Shown here one piece after another: positions 33,729 to 41,874 of a stretch of DNA of 64,000 nucleotides; the stretch's first letter is position 1; the number at the start of each line of letters is the position of its first letter. The position numbers and the translations under genes are program-made. The notes under the pieces are model-generated. The model saw only the letters and a program-made list of their open reading frames with translations. It was not told where the DNA came from and did no database searches. Location: positions 1 through 64,000 of the forward strand of contig JAISXG010000057.1 in assembly GCA_031270605.1 (NCBI GenBank), written 5' to 3'. The DNA comes from Oscillospiraceae bacterium. GTDB taxonomy: Bacteria; Bacillota; Clostridia; Oscillospirales; Acutalibacteraceae.

Positions 33729-34727
33729 ATGGAGAAAGGTTTGAGTGTTTTAACGGGTGCCACCGGCCATGTGGGCTATGCGGTTTTGAAAGAACTGCTT
33801 GCAAGAGAAGAAAAAACAAGGATTTTGATTCGAAAAGATGTTGCAATTTTCAAAGGTATGGACTGTGAAAAAGCCTTTGGAGACGTGACGGATTTGCCAT
33901 CTCTGGTTGCCGCGTTTGAAGGCGCGGAAACGGTTTATCATTTTGCGGGTGTGATCGAGGTCAATGCGGGCAATGAAGATCTGCTGTGGAACGTGAATGT
34001 GCAGGGCACCAAAAACGTGGTGGAGGCCTGCCGCGTTCAGGGCGTGAAGCGCTTGGTGTATGCCTCCTCGGTGGACGTTTATCCGCCCCTGCCAAACAAT
34101 CAGGTGATGACGGAGCTTGACCGGTTTTCGCCCGATATCTTAGAAGGGCTGTATGCCAAGACAAAGGCGACCGCAACGCAGTATGTGCTTGACGCGAGCA
34201 AAAAAGGCGAGGTCGACGCGGTGGTGGTGCACCCCAGCGCCTGTATCGGCCCCTATGACTTCAAGGTTTCGAGCGTCGGCGACATGGTGCGCATGTATCT
34301 CGCGGGCAAGTTCCCCGTTTCTATGAAATTCGGCGCCTACAATTTTGTGGATGTGCGCGACGTCGCCACCGGTACATATTTTGCGGCGAAGCAGGGCCGG
34401 CGCGGCGAGTGCTATATTCTGTGCGGCGAAACGGTCAGCGTTGAGCAATTTATCGCGATGCTTGCGGCGACGCAGGGCAAGCAGCCGCCTAGGCTGCGCC
34501 TTTCTCACGGGTTTGTCAGCGCGATTGCGCCGCTGATGGAGCTGTATTATAAGGCGGCAAAAAAAACGCCCCTTTTAACGCGCTATTCGGTGCGCAAGCT
34601 GGTTTCAAACTGCAATTTTTCTTATGAAAAGGCGGCGAAAGAGCTCGGCTATGCCCCCATGCCCACGCAGCAGTCCATTTCAGACATGGTCGCGTGGATT
34701 TTGGAGCATGAAGGAAAAAAGCAGTAA
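33729..34727 (+). CDS. NAD-dependent epimerase/dehydratase (extended SDR)
   Basis: 332 residues from ATG 33729 (AGAGGATAAGG site). TGATGHVGYAVLKELL binds NAD(P); the catalytic site looks intact with Ser in VYASSVDVYPP and the YAKTKATATQYVL motif (YxxxK). HPSACIGPYDFKVSSVGDMV and NFVDVRDVATGTYFAA resemble dihydroflavonol-reductase/3-beta-hydroxysteroid-dehydrogenase-type SDRs. Follows a related but more divergent SDR. Substrate cannot be named from sequence. Confidence 0.85.
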   Translation: MEKGLSVLTGATGHVGYAVLKELLAREEKTRILIRKDVAIFKGMDCEKAFGDVTDLPSLVAAFEGAETVYHFAGVIEVNAGNEDLLWNVNVQGTKNVVEACRVQGVKRLVYASSVDVYPPLPNNQVMTELDRFSPDILEGLYAKTKATATQYVLDASKKGEVDAVVVHPSACIGPYDFKVSSVGDMVRMYLAGKFPVSMKFGAYNFVDVRDVATGTYFAAKQGRRGECYILCGETVSVEQFIAMLAATQGKQPPRLRLSHGFVSAIAPLMELYYKAAKKTPLLTRYSVRKLVSNCNFSYEKAAKELGYAPMPTQQSISDMVAWILEHEGKKQ

Positions 34728-34734
34728 CGCAAAG

Positions 34735-34761
34735 CGGCGCCCGGTTTGGGCGCCGTTCATT
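34735..34761 (+). terminator. Terminator after the SDR cluster
   Basis: CGGCGCCC (34735-34742)/GGGCGCCG (34748-34755), loop GGTTT, then TTCATTTTTT. Lies between convergent SDR and NAT genes. Confidence 0.75.
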
Positions 34762-34783
34762 TTTTATCAGTGTTTCGTATGGA

Positions 34784-35551
34784 TCACCATATAATGCCAA
34801 ATTTTTCTTTTAAGCGCGCAACGGCCGAGATTTCATCCAACTCTTCCACAAGTGCAATCCGGTCACCTTCAAACTCTTTATAGGTGAAATTGTCCATTGT
34901 GACACGACTCGTTTCGGTTTTGAGCGAAACCATGAAGCTCTTGTTGAAGATGGAATCGGGATGCTTCTCGCAATAAAAGGAGGGCATCACATAGTCAATG
35001 TCAAGCTGCGGCTCCGCGGTGAAGCCGAACACATCGCGCCATGCGCCTTTATAAAACTCCTCGAGCACCGTGCCGAAAAAGTTGTCTTTGCGCAGGCGGT
35101 ATTGCTCGCCGAACTGCTCAAACACCTCGCCGAACACAAACGGAACGGGTAGGCGGGGGGCGACGCTGCCCACGCCCACGTCGCAAATGAAGGTTTTTTT
35201 GTCCTCTGTCGTGACCAAAAGGATGCGGTGACGGCGCATGGGAATTTCAGTTTCGGCGCGCAGAAACCGCGCCATGCAGTCTTTGACCTCAAAGCCCAGC
35301 TCACGCAGCAGCCAGCCAAGCAAACCGTTGAGCTCAAAGCAATAGCCGCCGCGCCCACGCAGCACAATTTTCTCAAAGAGCCTGTCGGTGTCAAGCGAAA
35401 TCGGGATGCCGTTTAAGATGTCTATGTTTTCATAGGGCACATGCGTCACATGCGCATATTGAATTTTGTCGAGCAGCGCAGCCGTCCTTGGTTCGGTCCT
35501 ATTATAAACAAGGCCGATTCTTTCAAAATATTGTGTTATGAACTCACTCAT
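34784..35551 (-). CDS. nat: Arylamine N-acetyltransferase
   Basis: Transfers acetyl groups from acetyl-CoA to arylamines, hydrazines or related compounds; 255 residues. The Cys-His-Asp triad is visible: Cys in RGRGGYCFELN, His in MRRHRILLV, Asp in FICDVGVGS. THVPYENIDI is also family-typical. ATG 35551 follows GGAGG; an upstream in-frame extension of 16 residues is unlikely. Single leftward gene between terminators. Endogenous role in gut bacteria is usually unknown; drug acetylation is possible. Confidence 0.92.
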   Translation of the reverse strand: MSEFITQYFERIGLVYNRTEPRTAALLDKIQYAHVTHVPYENIDILNGIPISLDTDRLFEKIVLRGRGGYCFELNGLLGWLLRELGFEVKDCMARFLRAETEIPMRRHRILLVTTEDKKTFICDVGVGSVAPRLPVPFVFGEVFEQFGEQYRLRKDNFFGTVLEEFYKGAWRDVFGFTAEPQLDIDYVMPSFYCEKHPDSIFNKSFMVSLKTETSRVTMDNFTYKEFEGDRIALVEELDEISAVARLKEKFGIIW

Positions 35552-35624
35552 GTCAACCTCCGCTGTAATAGCCTGTTTTATACCAATATTATACGCCAAA
35601 CTGTGTGTTGGCTCAAGGAGAAAA

Positions 35625-35659
35625 CAAAAAAACGGCGGGCAAATTTTTATTGCCCGCCG
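35625..35659 (-). terminator. Terminator of the low-complexity surface protein gene
   Basis: On the minus strand CGGCGGGCAA pairs with TTGCCCGCCG (35650-35659/35633-35642), followed by TTTTTTTG. 10-bp stem. Confidence 0.85.
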
Positions 35660-35675
35660 TCTGATTTTAAAAGAA

Positions 35676-36536
35676 CTAGATGACTTTTTTAATTACGATA
35701 TAAGCCACAGCGCCGAAGGAGCCCAAGACGAGAATAACGCCGGCCACGACCTTGCCTGTGTTCTTTTCAGGAGTATCGTCACTCGGGACGTCCTGGTCAA
35801 TGGGCTGAAGAATCACCCGCTGAGTGGTAAACTCCTGCGTTGTGATTTCTGTTTGCTCCGTGGGAACCGTCACGGAAGAACCGTTGTTTGAGCTTGAACC
35901 GCCGCCGATAATAACAGCGGGGTTGTTGCTGGGCGCGGTTGTCGTGGGGGTCGTGTTTGTGTCCGTGCCTGTGCCGGAAGAGGAACCGCTGCTGCCGCCG
36001 CCCATCAGGCCGCCGATCACTTCAGCAATATCAAAGTTACCCGTCATGTCGGCGATGGAGCCCGCAAAACCGGAAATGATGTCAGAAAAACCGCCGCTGC
36101 TGCTTTCTTCATCACCTGAAGTGCTGCCCCCAATGCCCAGAACGCTGTCCAGGCCGTCCTGAATGAGGCCCGCAAAGTTGCCGATGCCGATGTCGTCCGC
36201 AATGCCGCCGAGGTCGGGCATTTCCGCCCCGTCGGTGTTGAAGAAGTTGCCGGCAAAGCCCTTGAGGTCTTCAGAAATGGAGCCTATGTTAATATTGGAG
36301 AGATAACCCGAAATATCAATGTCGCCAAGCGCGCCGAGGCCCGCAAAGAGGCTTGAAAAGTCAAACTCCGAATCTCCGCCCAAGCTGCCGATCAAATCTG
36401 TCAGCTTGTCACCCGCAGCGCCGGCAGCGTCTGAAAATGAGGGAGCGCTGGTTTCTTCCGCCGCGGCCAGCACTGAAAAAGAGAAGACGAACGCAAGGGC
36501 GACGAGCAGCGCAAACATCTTTTTCGTTTTTTTCAT
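35676..36536 (-). CDS. Secreted low-complexity surface protein with C-terminal membrane anchor
   Basis: No family recognised. 286 residues: a signal peptide (KKMFALLVALAFVFSFSVLAAA), then a region rich in Gly/Asp/Ser/Ile/Leu with short recurring motifs such as DLIGSLGGDSEFD, FAGLGALGDIDISG, GNFAGLIQ, GGFSDIISGFAGS; a Ser/Gly/Thr/Asn-rich linker (residues ~165-240); and a hydrophobic helix VVAGVILVLGSFGAVAYIVI ending in KKVI. Topology would leave the acidic low-complexity body outside the cell, anchored at the C-terminus. Binding site AAAGGA upstream at longer than usual spacing. Could be a spacer, adhesive or S-layer-associated protein. Confidence 0.65.
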   Translation of the reverse strand: MKKTKKMFALLVALAFVFSFSVLAAAEETSAPSFSDAAGAAGDKLTDLIGSLGGDSEFDFSSLFAGLGALGDIDISGYLSNINIGSISEDLKGFAGNFFNTDGAEMPDLGGIADDIGIGNFAGLIQDGLDSVLGIGGSTSGDEESSSGGFSDIISGFAGSIADMTGNFDIAEVIGGLMGGGSSGSSSGTGTDTNTTPTTTAPSNNPAVIIGGGSSSNNGSSVTVPTEQTEITTQEFTTQRVILQPIDQDVPSDDTPEKNTGKVVAGVILVLGSFGAVAYIVIKKVI

Positions 36537-36902
36537 GAATCATCAAAATCCTTTCCTTGTGCCGGGTCATTATTCCCGGCATGCGCAGAATAACAAAAAG
36601 GTTCTTATTTGCATTTTTGCCATGGCCGTCAAACGCGGCCGGCCTGCCGGGTCTGCGGCGGTCAACATCAATGCCGCACACCGCAGGCATTCAAAGCAGG
36701 GTAAACCCGCCGTCAATATTGCGACTGTGGTGAAAACACATTTCCAAGCTAAATTGTACAATGAACAGCGCCAAAAGTCAAACGGTTCCGCAGAAAATCC
36801 ATTAAGAATTTACAAATTCTTTATAATAATACCATGTTTTTGGCATGGAATCAAAAAATCAAGGCAATACCGCGTACCAACGCAAGAAGACAACGCAGAC
36901 CG
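36537..36902. other. 366-nt intergenic region, leader of the surface protein gene
   Basis: Contains a GCCGGG/CCCGGC hairpin (about 36561-36580) just before the minus-strand binding site, and AT-rich DNA around 36800-36840 with TATTATTATAAAG-like minus-strand sequence. No supported ORF. Confidence 0.35.
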
Positions 36903-38840
36903 CTACATCAGCACCGGCAGCGATTCCAGTTTTGCGGAAACCCGCAGCAGCATCCGGGCGTCGTTTGCCGTCAGCGTGCCGTCATTGTTTGCGTCGCCGG
37001 CCTTCGTTTGATAAACTTTCAGGTTGCCGACTCCCGCCGAGCCGCGCAGGGCAAGGCGAGCGTCCTCTGCCGTGAGGCGGTTGTCGCCGTTCAAGTCGCC
37101 CTGCACAACAACATAATACCGCAGCATGGTGATGCCAAGCACCACGGATTTCAGCTCATAGCCCGTGACAAGAACATCCTCGCCCGAAAGCTTTTTGCCT
37201 TCTTTGTCATAAACACCGGTAAAAATGAAGTCAGTCGTGAGGTTATCCGTCAATGTTTCCACTGTGGTGCCGATCGGCGCGGGAGAAACGGTCTGGTTCA
37301 CCAGGTCAATGCTGAATTTATTATCTGTCAAAGCGAACACCTTGTTTGTCGGCCCGCTCTCCACCACGCCGATATAATTGCCCGTGCCTGTGATTTTAAC
37401 AGAAATCTCCTTGCCCCTGTGCGCGAAGGTGGGGGTGAAGGTGCTGCCTGTTTGGCCCGAAATCGCCTCGCCGTCGGCAAACCACTGAATCGCATACTGC
37501 GCGCCGGCGGGCTCAAGGTCCGCCTTCATGGTCAGGGCCTTGCCGGGGGTGGGCGCCAAAAAGAAGCCGCCGACAGACACTTCACCGACAATGCCGGTTT
37601 TGTTGCTCACATAAAACATGTCGTTGATCGCCGTGACGGTGTTGCCTTTGTTGTCTTTCGCCGTCACACGGTAATAATAGGTGCCCTCGGGGAGGGTGTT
37701 GAATTTCACAGAGGAATCCATGTCCGCAAGATCATAAACAGAGGTGTTGACGCTGCGGGTCTGGCTGATTTTTGTTTCGCCCGAAGTGGAAACGATGCTC
37801 ACACTGACAGCGGTCATCGGGTTGATGGAGGCCAGCTTGCCCTTAATGGAAAAGCTTTGCCCGGGCTTGAGCGAAACAGGATAGGTGTAGCCCGCCATGG
37901 GCGCGATTGTCGCCTTGTCGGAAACGGTGAAAGGAGAATAAAGCAGCTGGTAGTTCGAGCTCATGCTTTCGTCCTTCGCCACGATCTCATAGGCATAAAA
38001 GCCTTCTGAAAGTGAACGGAAGCGCAGGGAGCCGGCGAGGTTTGCGAGGCTGTAGGTCGTGGCGTTCGGCGTCGCGCTCGCTTTATATTTCACGCTGCCG
38101 TCAGGTGAAACGATACGGGCCTCAACGAAGGTGAGCTTTTTGGTCGATGAAACCGTGCCGCTGATGTTGAAGTTGTTGCCCTTCAGAATCAAAATAGGAT
38201 AGTTGTAGCCCGACTGCAGCATAAGGTTGCTGCCGCCCGAGCCGGGGTCATATTCTGTGTTGTTATAGCTTTTCAGCTTCGCGATGTACGCCGCATTGGC
38301 GGACCAGTTGCTGCCCGCATAATACAGGTTTGAGGGGATTTGAAGATAGGGGCCGGGGTCGACCGCGGTGCCGTTCAAATAGAGCTTATAGTCGAGGTGG
38401 TTGCCGGTGGAATAACCGGTGGAGCCGACGGTGCCGATTTGCTGCCCGGCGGTAACATGTTGCCCCACGCTCACATAAACGCTCGTCATGTGAATATAGC
38501 GCACCTCGACCGTCTGCCCGTTGATGGGGCTTGTGTTCCTGATCAAAACATAGTTGCCGCGGGAGTCGCAGCAGACATAGGATTTGCCGTAGTTGTGCGT
38601 GCAGCTGGTGTTCACCGCAATAACCTGCCCGGCGGCGCTCGAGATGATCGGCGTGCCCTTCGGGGCGGCGATGTCGATCGCCCAGTGGCTGCGGTTGTCG
38701 CCGTAGCCGGAGGTGATGCCCGCATAGCCGGGTGTGGGCCAAAGAAGATAATATTTGCCGGCAAAGGCGGTTATACTGGAAAACAGCGGCAACAGCAGCG
38801 CAACGCAAAGCGCCACGGCAGTCAGTTTTTTTCTGGTCAT
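36903..38840 (-). CDS. Secreted M23-family peptidase-like protein with type I dockerin
   Basis: 645 residues from ATG 38840 (AAGGAAGG site). Order: signal peptide TAVALCVALLLPLFSSITAFA; M23/LytM domain (residues ~30-160) with HWAIDIAAPKGTPI supplying the HxxxD zinc motif; two similar beta domains of ~95 residues (YNYPILILKGNNF..., YTYPVSLKPGQSF...); an Ig-like domain; and a C-terminal dockerin with two Ca-loops, GDLNGDNRLTAEDARLALR and GDANNDGTLTANDARMLLR. The second M23 motif reads GNHLDYKLY instead of HLHF, so a zinc ligand may be replaced by Asp and activity is uncertain. The dockerin predicts attachment to a cohesin. Divergent from the cohesin-like gene at 39403. Confidence 0.85.
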   Translation of the reverse strand: MTRKKLTAVALCVALLLPLFSSITAFAGKYYLLWPTPGYAGITSGYGDNRSHWAIDIAAPKGTPIISSAAGQVIAVNTSCTHNYGKSYVCCDSRGNYVLIRNTSPINGQTVEVRYIHMTSVYVSVGQHVTAGQQIGTVGSTGYSTGNHLDYKLYLNGTAVDPGPYLQIPSNLYYAGSNWSANAAYIAKLKSYNNTEYDPGSGGSNLMLQSGYNYPILILKGNNFNISGTVSSTKKLTFVEARIVSPDGSVKYKASATPNATTYSLANLAGSLRFRSLSEGFYAYEIVAKDESMSSNYQLLYSPFTVSDKATIAPMAGYTYPVSLKPGQSFSIKGKLASINPMTAVSVSIVSTSGETKISQTRSVNTSVYDLADMDSSVKFNTLPEGTYYYRVTAKDNKGNTVTAINDMFYVSNKTGIVGEVSVGGFFLAPTPGKALTMKADLEPAGAQYAIQWFADGEAISGQTGSTFTPTFAHRGKEISVKITGTGNYIGVVESGPTNKVFALTDNKFSIDLVNQTVSPAPIGTTVETLTDNLTTDFIFTGVYDKEGKKLSGEDVLVTGYELKSVVLGITMLRYYVVVQGDLNGDNRLTAEDARLALRGSAGVGNLKVYQTKAGDANNDGTLTANDARMLLRVSAKLESLPVLM

Positions 38841-38997
38841 ATGTACCTTCCTTTTCATTCCGAAAGCGTTCCCCCACACTCTTCGGTTGTGCGGTATCCT
38901 GCCCAAAGCAACAAAACAGAGCCTGGGCCGCCCGCAATGCGGTGCGGTCGCGCCCAATCGCATTGTGTTCGCCGCAAAACACAACATATCACTATTT

Positions 38998-39026
38998 ACT
39001 TTAGCACGATTTTTGTGGATAGTCAA
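38998..39026 (-). promoter_or_regulatory. Promoter of the M23-dockerin gene
   Basis: On the minus strand TTGACT (39026-39021), 17-nt spacer, TAAAGT (39003-38998). The ~150-nt leader (38841-38990) contains several GC-rich hairpins, one (CCGAAGAG...CTTTCGG) just ahead of the ribosome binding site. Confidence 0.6.
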
Positions 39027-39116
39027 TGAATTCAGTCAAATTATGCATCAGTTAAATTCTGTAATACAAACATGAGTCGTGACTCTTATTTGTTTTTAAA
39101 AACATGCAAATAAGGA

Positions 39117-39145
39117 TTGACATTTTTGCATTTTTTTAACATAAT
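39117..39145 (+). promoter_or_regulatory. Promoter of the cohesin-like/dockerin gene
   Basis: TTGACA (39117-39122), 17-nt spacer, CATAAT (39140-39145). A GAGTCgtGACTC palindrome lies upstream (about 39074-39085). The transcript would carry a ~250-nt leader containing the repeat at 39171-39320. Confidence 0.55.
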
Positions 39146-39170
39146 AAAAAACGGCTGACATCGTCTTAGA

Positions 39171-39320
39171 GCGTGTTTGCAAACTCGCAATATAGCCAAA
39201 TTTTAGCGGATTCTTTCGTCGGGCAAGGCGACAGCCTACAGGAATATTTCCGTATTGCAAGGGCTGGCAACGCAGGCAGGCGGAATAAGGCGGCGCAAGG
39301 ATTATGAAGTTTTAGACTTT
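39171..39320. repeat. Dispersed repeat copy upstream of the cohesin-like gene
   Basis: Begins with TTAGAGCGTGTTTGCAAAC (also near 31.42 kb), continues with TATAGCC and the core GCAAGGCG...CAGGAATATTTCCGTATTG...CAACGCAG. The right terminal repeat is not recognisable, so the copy looks degraded. Confidence 0.5.
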
Positions 39321-39402
39321 ACAGAGTACTAGGCTTGTGGCTTGAAAAAAGACGCATTCTGTCTGTTCTGAAAAATATTTTATGATTACGGGAGAGGTAC
39401 AC

Positions 39403-40311
39403 ATGAAAAAACTGATTGCAATACTTGTTGCGGCGGCCCTGCTGTTTGGCTGCTTGCCTGTTGCTGCTTCGGCTGAGTCCGTCCCCATTGTTTCTGTTGA
39501 GGTTCAGGCAAAAGCGATTGTCGGGCAGATTGTTCCAGTTACAATATATATTGAAAATGCTAAGGGTTTGACGAGCGGAAGCTTCCAGATTGCCTATAAC
39601 ACATCTGTTTTTAATTTTGAAGATAGCGATTATATAACATATGATTATGAAGGTGTGCTTATAGATGCAGGAGAAGGATGGACCTATGATACCCTGCAAT
39701 GTGTTTTTTCGTGTGCACGCAGCCCATTTCCGTCGGATGAGCGTACGCCACTAGTGACATTTTTTCTTGTTTCCCGTACAGTCGGTGGGTCAAATTTTTC
39801 GCTGTCGGAATGTTTATTGACAAAAGGCCTTACCCCAGAAGAAGTCACAGCGCAAATCAATGTTCAGCAGAATCAGGTGGTTGCAAACGACGCCATAGAA
39901 ATTGTGCTTGACAGCGCCCCGCCGGAGATTTTTGAAAACATCATTTTGCTGCTTAACGCCTCCAATGTTTCAGAGCTTTTGGACTATCTCGGCATGCCGG
40001 GGGCGCCTGTGCGCGACAAAAACGGCAAGCCTCTGGGCAATGAAACGGCGATCCTCTCAAGCTGCACCGTTTATTTCACCGTAGACGGCGAATCGTTTCA
40101 AAGCTGCGCTTTAATTCGCATGGGCGACGCGGACGGGGACGGAAAAATCACCGCCGCCGACGCAAGAAAGGCCCTTCGTTTTTCAGCAAAGCTGGAAACG
40201 GGCACAACACTGCAATATGGTACCTGCGATGTTGATCTGGATGACAAGATTACGGCCAGTGACGCAAGAACCATTCTTCGCGTGTCCGCCAAACTGACTA
40301 TGTTTACATAA
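39403..40311 (+). CDS. Secreted cohesin-like protein with C-terminal dockerin
   Basis: 302 residues from ATG 39403 (GGGAGAGG upstream). Signal peptide KKLIAILVAAALLFGCLPVAASA; then residues ~28-165 resemble a cohesin/carbohydrate-binding beta sandwich: VSVEVQAKAIVGQIVPVTIYIEN, GLTSGSFQIAYNTSVFNFED, PLVTFFLVS. The C-terminus is a dockerin with loops GDADGDGKITAADARKALRFSAKLE and CDVDLDDKITASDARTILRVSAKL. A protein carrying both could link dockerin enzymes to other scaffolds. The cohesin call rests on general pattern only. Divergent from the M23-dockerin gene; lies between inverted TAGAGCGTGTTT sequences. Confidence 0.7.
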   Translation: MKKLIAILVAAALLFGCLPVAASAESVPIVSVEVQAKAIVGQIVPVTIYIENAKGLTSGSFQIAYNTSVFNFEDSDYITYDYEGVLIDAGEGWTYDTLQCVFSCARSPFPSDERTPLVTFFLVSRTVGGSNFSLSECLLTKGLTPEEVTAQINVQQNQVVANDAIEIVLDSAPPEIFENIILLLNASNVSELLDYLGMPGAPVRDKNGKPLGNETAILSSCTVYFTVDGESFQSCALIRMGDADGDGKITAADARKALRFSAKLETGTTLQYGTCDVDLDDKITASDARTILRVSAKLTMFT

Positions 40312-40333
40312 TATAGCGGATAAACTTGAAAAA

Positions 40334-40357
40334 TGGCTCTCGTGTAAACACGCTCTA
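40334..40357. repeat. Inverted TAGAGCGTGTTT repeat end after the cohesin-like gene
   Basis: GTGTAAACACGCTCTA on the plus strand is the inverse of the sequence at 39171; just before it TATAGCGGATAAACTTGAAAA resembles a TATAG-family end. The two face each other across the gene. Confidence 0.45.
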
Positions 40358-40379
40358 GTTGGCGATAAATAACAAACAA

Positions 40380-40423
40380 GAAAGCTCTGTGGCGCAATGC
40401 TGTGCGCGGCAGAGCTTTCTTTT
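40380..40423. terminator. Terminator between convergent genes
   Basis: GAAAGCTCTG (40380-40389)/CAGAGCTTTC (40410-40419), followed by TTTT on the plus strand. Ends the cohesin-like transcript and may also serve the minus-strand M23 gene. Confidence 0.75.
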
Positions 40424-40484
40424 CATAAGGCTGAAAAAATTTGCGCCGGCTTGTGATAGGCTTTGCTTTATTCTCTATAACAAA

Positions 40485-41225
40485 TTAATCTGCAGATTCG
40501 CTTCTGCCCAGCACCTCAAGCGGGTCGTTAACGGCGCCGTTGATATGAATCTCAAAATGCAGGTGCTCGACCTCATTCTTTTCACACGGAACGGTGCCGA
40601 GGTTGCCGATGGTGTCGTTCATTTTCACCGCGGTCCCCTCCGCAAGCGTGCTGCCCTTGCCCAGGCCGCAGTATTTTGCGACAATGCCGCCGCCGTGGTC
40701 AATTTCCATCACGGTGCCCCAAAGCGTGTCGTCATACACTTTTTTCACCGTTCCGGCGGCAACGGCCTTCACCGTGTCGCCCACCGCGCCCAGAAAATCC
40801 ACGCCGTTGTGCACGCGCCAGTCGCCGAGCGTCGGGTTGAACACCATTTCGCCGCGGCTGAAATCCTTGCCGATGTCTGTGCCGAGCGGCAGTGAGAACG
40901 ATGTGGGCGCCGCTTTGGTCACGGGCACATTGTCCGCGGGCGTTTCATCCTGCGGCAGGGTGGCCGCGGCGGGGGGGGCCGTGGCGCGGATGTCAGGCAT
41001 GCCGGTGACGTCATTGTTGGCCGGGCGGGTGATATCCGGCGTGGTCGCCCGTTGTGTTGTGCGCTGTTCGGTTACGACCGGCGGAGTTTTGATTTTTGTG
41101 ATCTGCCTTAGCGTATAAGCATAATATCCGCCGACTGCCGCAACCACAACGCACATGGCAACCGCAATCAAAAACTGTTTAGAGGAAAAAAGCTGTTTTA
41201 ATCTTTCTTTTTTATAGTCATTCAT
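40485..41225 (-). CDS. Membrane-anchored M23 peptidase (SpoIIQ-like)
   Basis: 246 residues. Cytoplasmic start MNDYKKERLKQLF, one transmembrane helix (FLIAVAMCVVVAAVGGYYAY), a Thr/Pro/Ala-rich linker, and a C-terminal LytM domain with both zinc motifs intact: VHNGVDFLG (HxxxD) and VEHLHFEIHING (HxH). The layout matches SpoIIQ and other septal/forespore LytM proteins, but no other sporulation gene is in the window, so a general peptidoglycan endopeptidase or regulator is equally possible. ATG 41225 follows GGAGG. In contrast to the dockerin-bearing M23 protein nearby, this one should be active. Confidence 0.85.
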   Translation of the reverse strand: MNDYKKERLKQLFSSKQFLIAVAMCVVVAAVGGYYAYTLRQITKIKTPPVVTEQRTTQRATTPDITRPANNDVTGMPDIRATAPPAAATLPQDETPADNVPVTKAAPTSFSLPLGTDIGKDFSRGEMVFNPTLGDWRVHNGVDFLGAVGDTVKAVAAGTVKKVYDDTLWGTVMEIDHGGGIVAKYCGLGKGSTLAEGTAVKMNDTIGNLGTVPCEKNEVEHLHFEIHINGAVNDPLEVLGRSESAD

Positions 41226-41303
41226 AGTGTAAAACACCTCCAACAGCATTTTTGCCCAAAGCCGGTTGATTTATGCAAAAGAGATTGCATATCTTTGCCG
41301 ATT

Positions 41304-41482
41304 TATAGCCGATTAATTTGAAAAGTGGCCACAAGATTGCGAGGATGTTTTTCATTTTGCAAGGCGACCGCCGCAGGCAGGCTTCCAGTCCTGTAAACAA
41401 GCTTCGCTTGTTAGGGCGGGCAACGCAGCAAAATGGAAAACATACCGCAAAATTGGGACAGTTTTCAAGTTGATTGGCTATA
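41304..41482. repeat. MITE-like element with ~21-bp TIRs (TATAGCC type)
   Basis: Left TATAGCCGATTAATTTGAAA (41304-41323) and the inverted right end (about 41462-41482) match at 18 of 21 positions. The interior has the shared order GCGAGGAT-TTTTC-GCAAGGCG-...-CAACGCAG-AAAATGGAAAA-ACCGC. About 180 bp, no ORF. Confidence 0.65.
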
Positions 41483-41500
41483 TAAATACCGGGCAAAACA

Positions 41501-41533
41501 GAAAAACAACCGGCAAGAAACCGGTTGTTTTTC
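41501..41533. terminator. Strong hairpin, bidirectional terminator-like
   Basis: GAAAAACAACCGG (41501-41513)/CCGGTTGTTTTTC (41521-41533), 13-bp perfect stem. It stands alone in the 914-nt gap between genes; the T-rich 3' arm on each strand would allow termination. Between it and the lexA promoter (41540-41826) I see no supported gene. Confidence 0.55.
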
Positions 41534-41826
41534 TAAATGAGGGGTTGCTTTGAGGAGGGGTTTCTCCAAAAGGAGAATGTGTATTGCTCGGTCGGGTCCG
41601 GTGCGGCTCCGTTCCCTGTTGAGCTTGTATGTATCATACCCCGCAGTTATTAATTTGATGTGAATGAGCCATGAATTATGCTAAAATAATTCATTAACAA
41701 GATATTATGCTTGTAAGAATAAACAGTAAAGGGAAAAGCTGGACGAAAAACCCAGGTTTTTGATATGGAATTATCAAGGTGCCGGTGTTTGATTTTGAAA
41801 TATCACAAAAAAATAAAAAATTTAAA

Positions 41827-41865
41827 AAACAAATGTTTGCTTTTTTTAAAAAAGTATGTTATACT
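41827..41865 (+). promoter_or_regulatory. lexA promoter with candidate LexA-type operator
   Basis: TTGCTT (41837-41842), 17-nt spacer, TATACT (41860-41865). AAAC-N4-GTTT (41827-41838) overlaps the -35 edge and resembles the Gram-positive SOS box GAAC-N4-GTTC with outer bases changed. Autoregulation of lexA is usual. A ~270-nt leader follows. Confidence 0.5.
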
Positions 41866-41874
41866 AATTTTATT

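Noticed and set aside
36834..38009. 391-codon plus-strand ORF opposite the M23-dockerin gene
   Set aside because: Antisense to recognisable dockerin and beta domains; no binding site or motif.
38841..38990. Known riboswitch (c-di-GMP or c-di-AMP) in the M23-dockerin leader
   Set aside because: Hairpins exist, but conserved sequence boxes of these classes were not found.
41581..41667. 28-codon ORF after AAAAGGAGAATG in the lexA upstream gap
   Set aside because: Shine-Dalgarno to ATG spacing is only about 2 nt and the peptide shows no recognisable feature.
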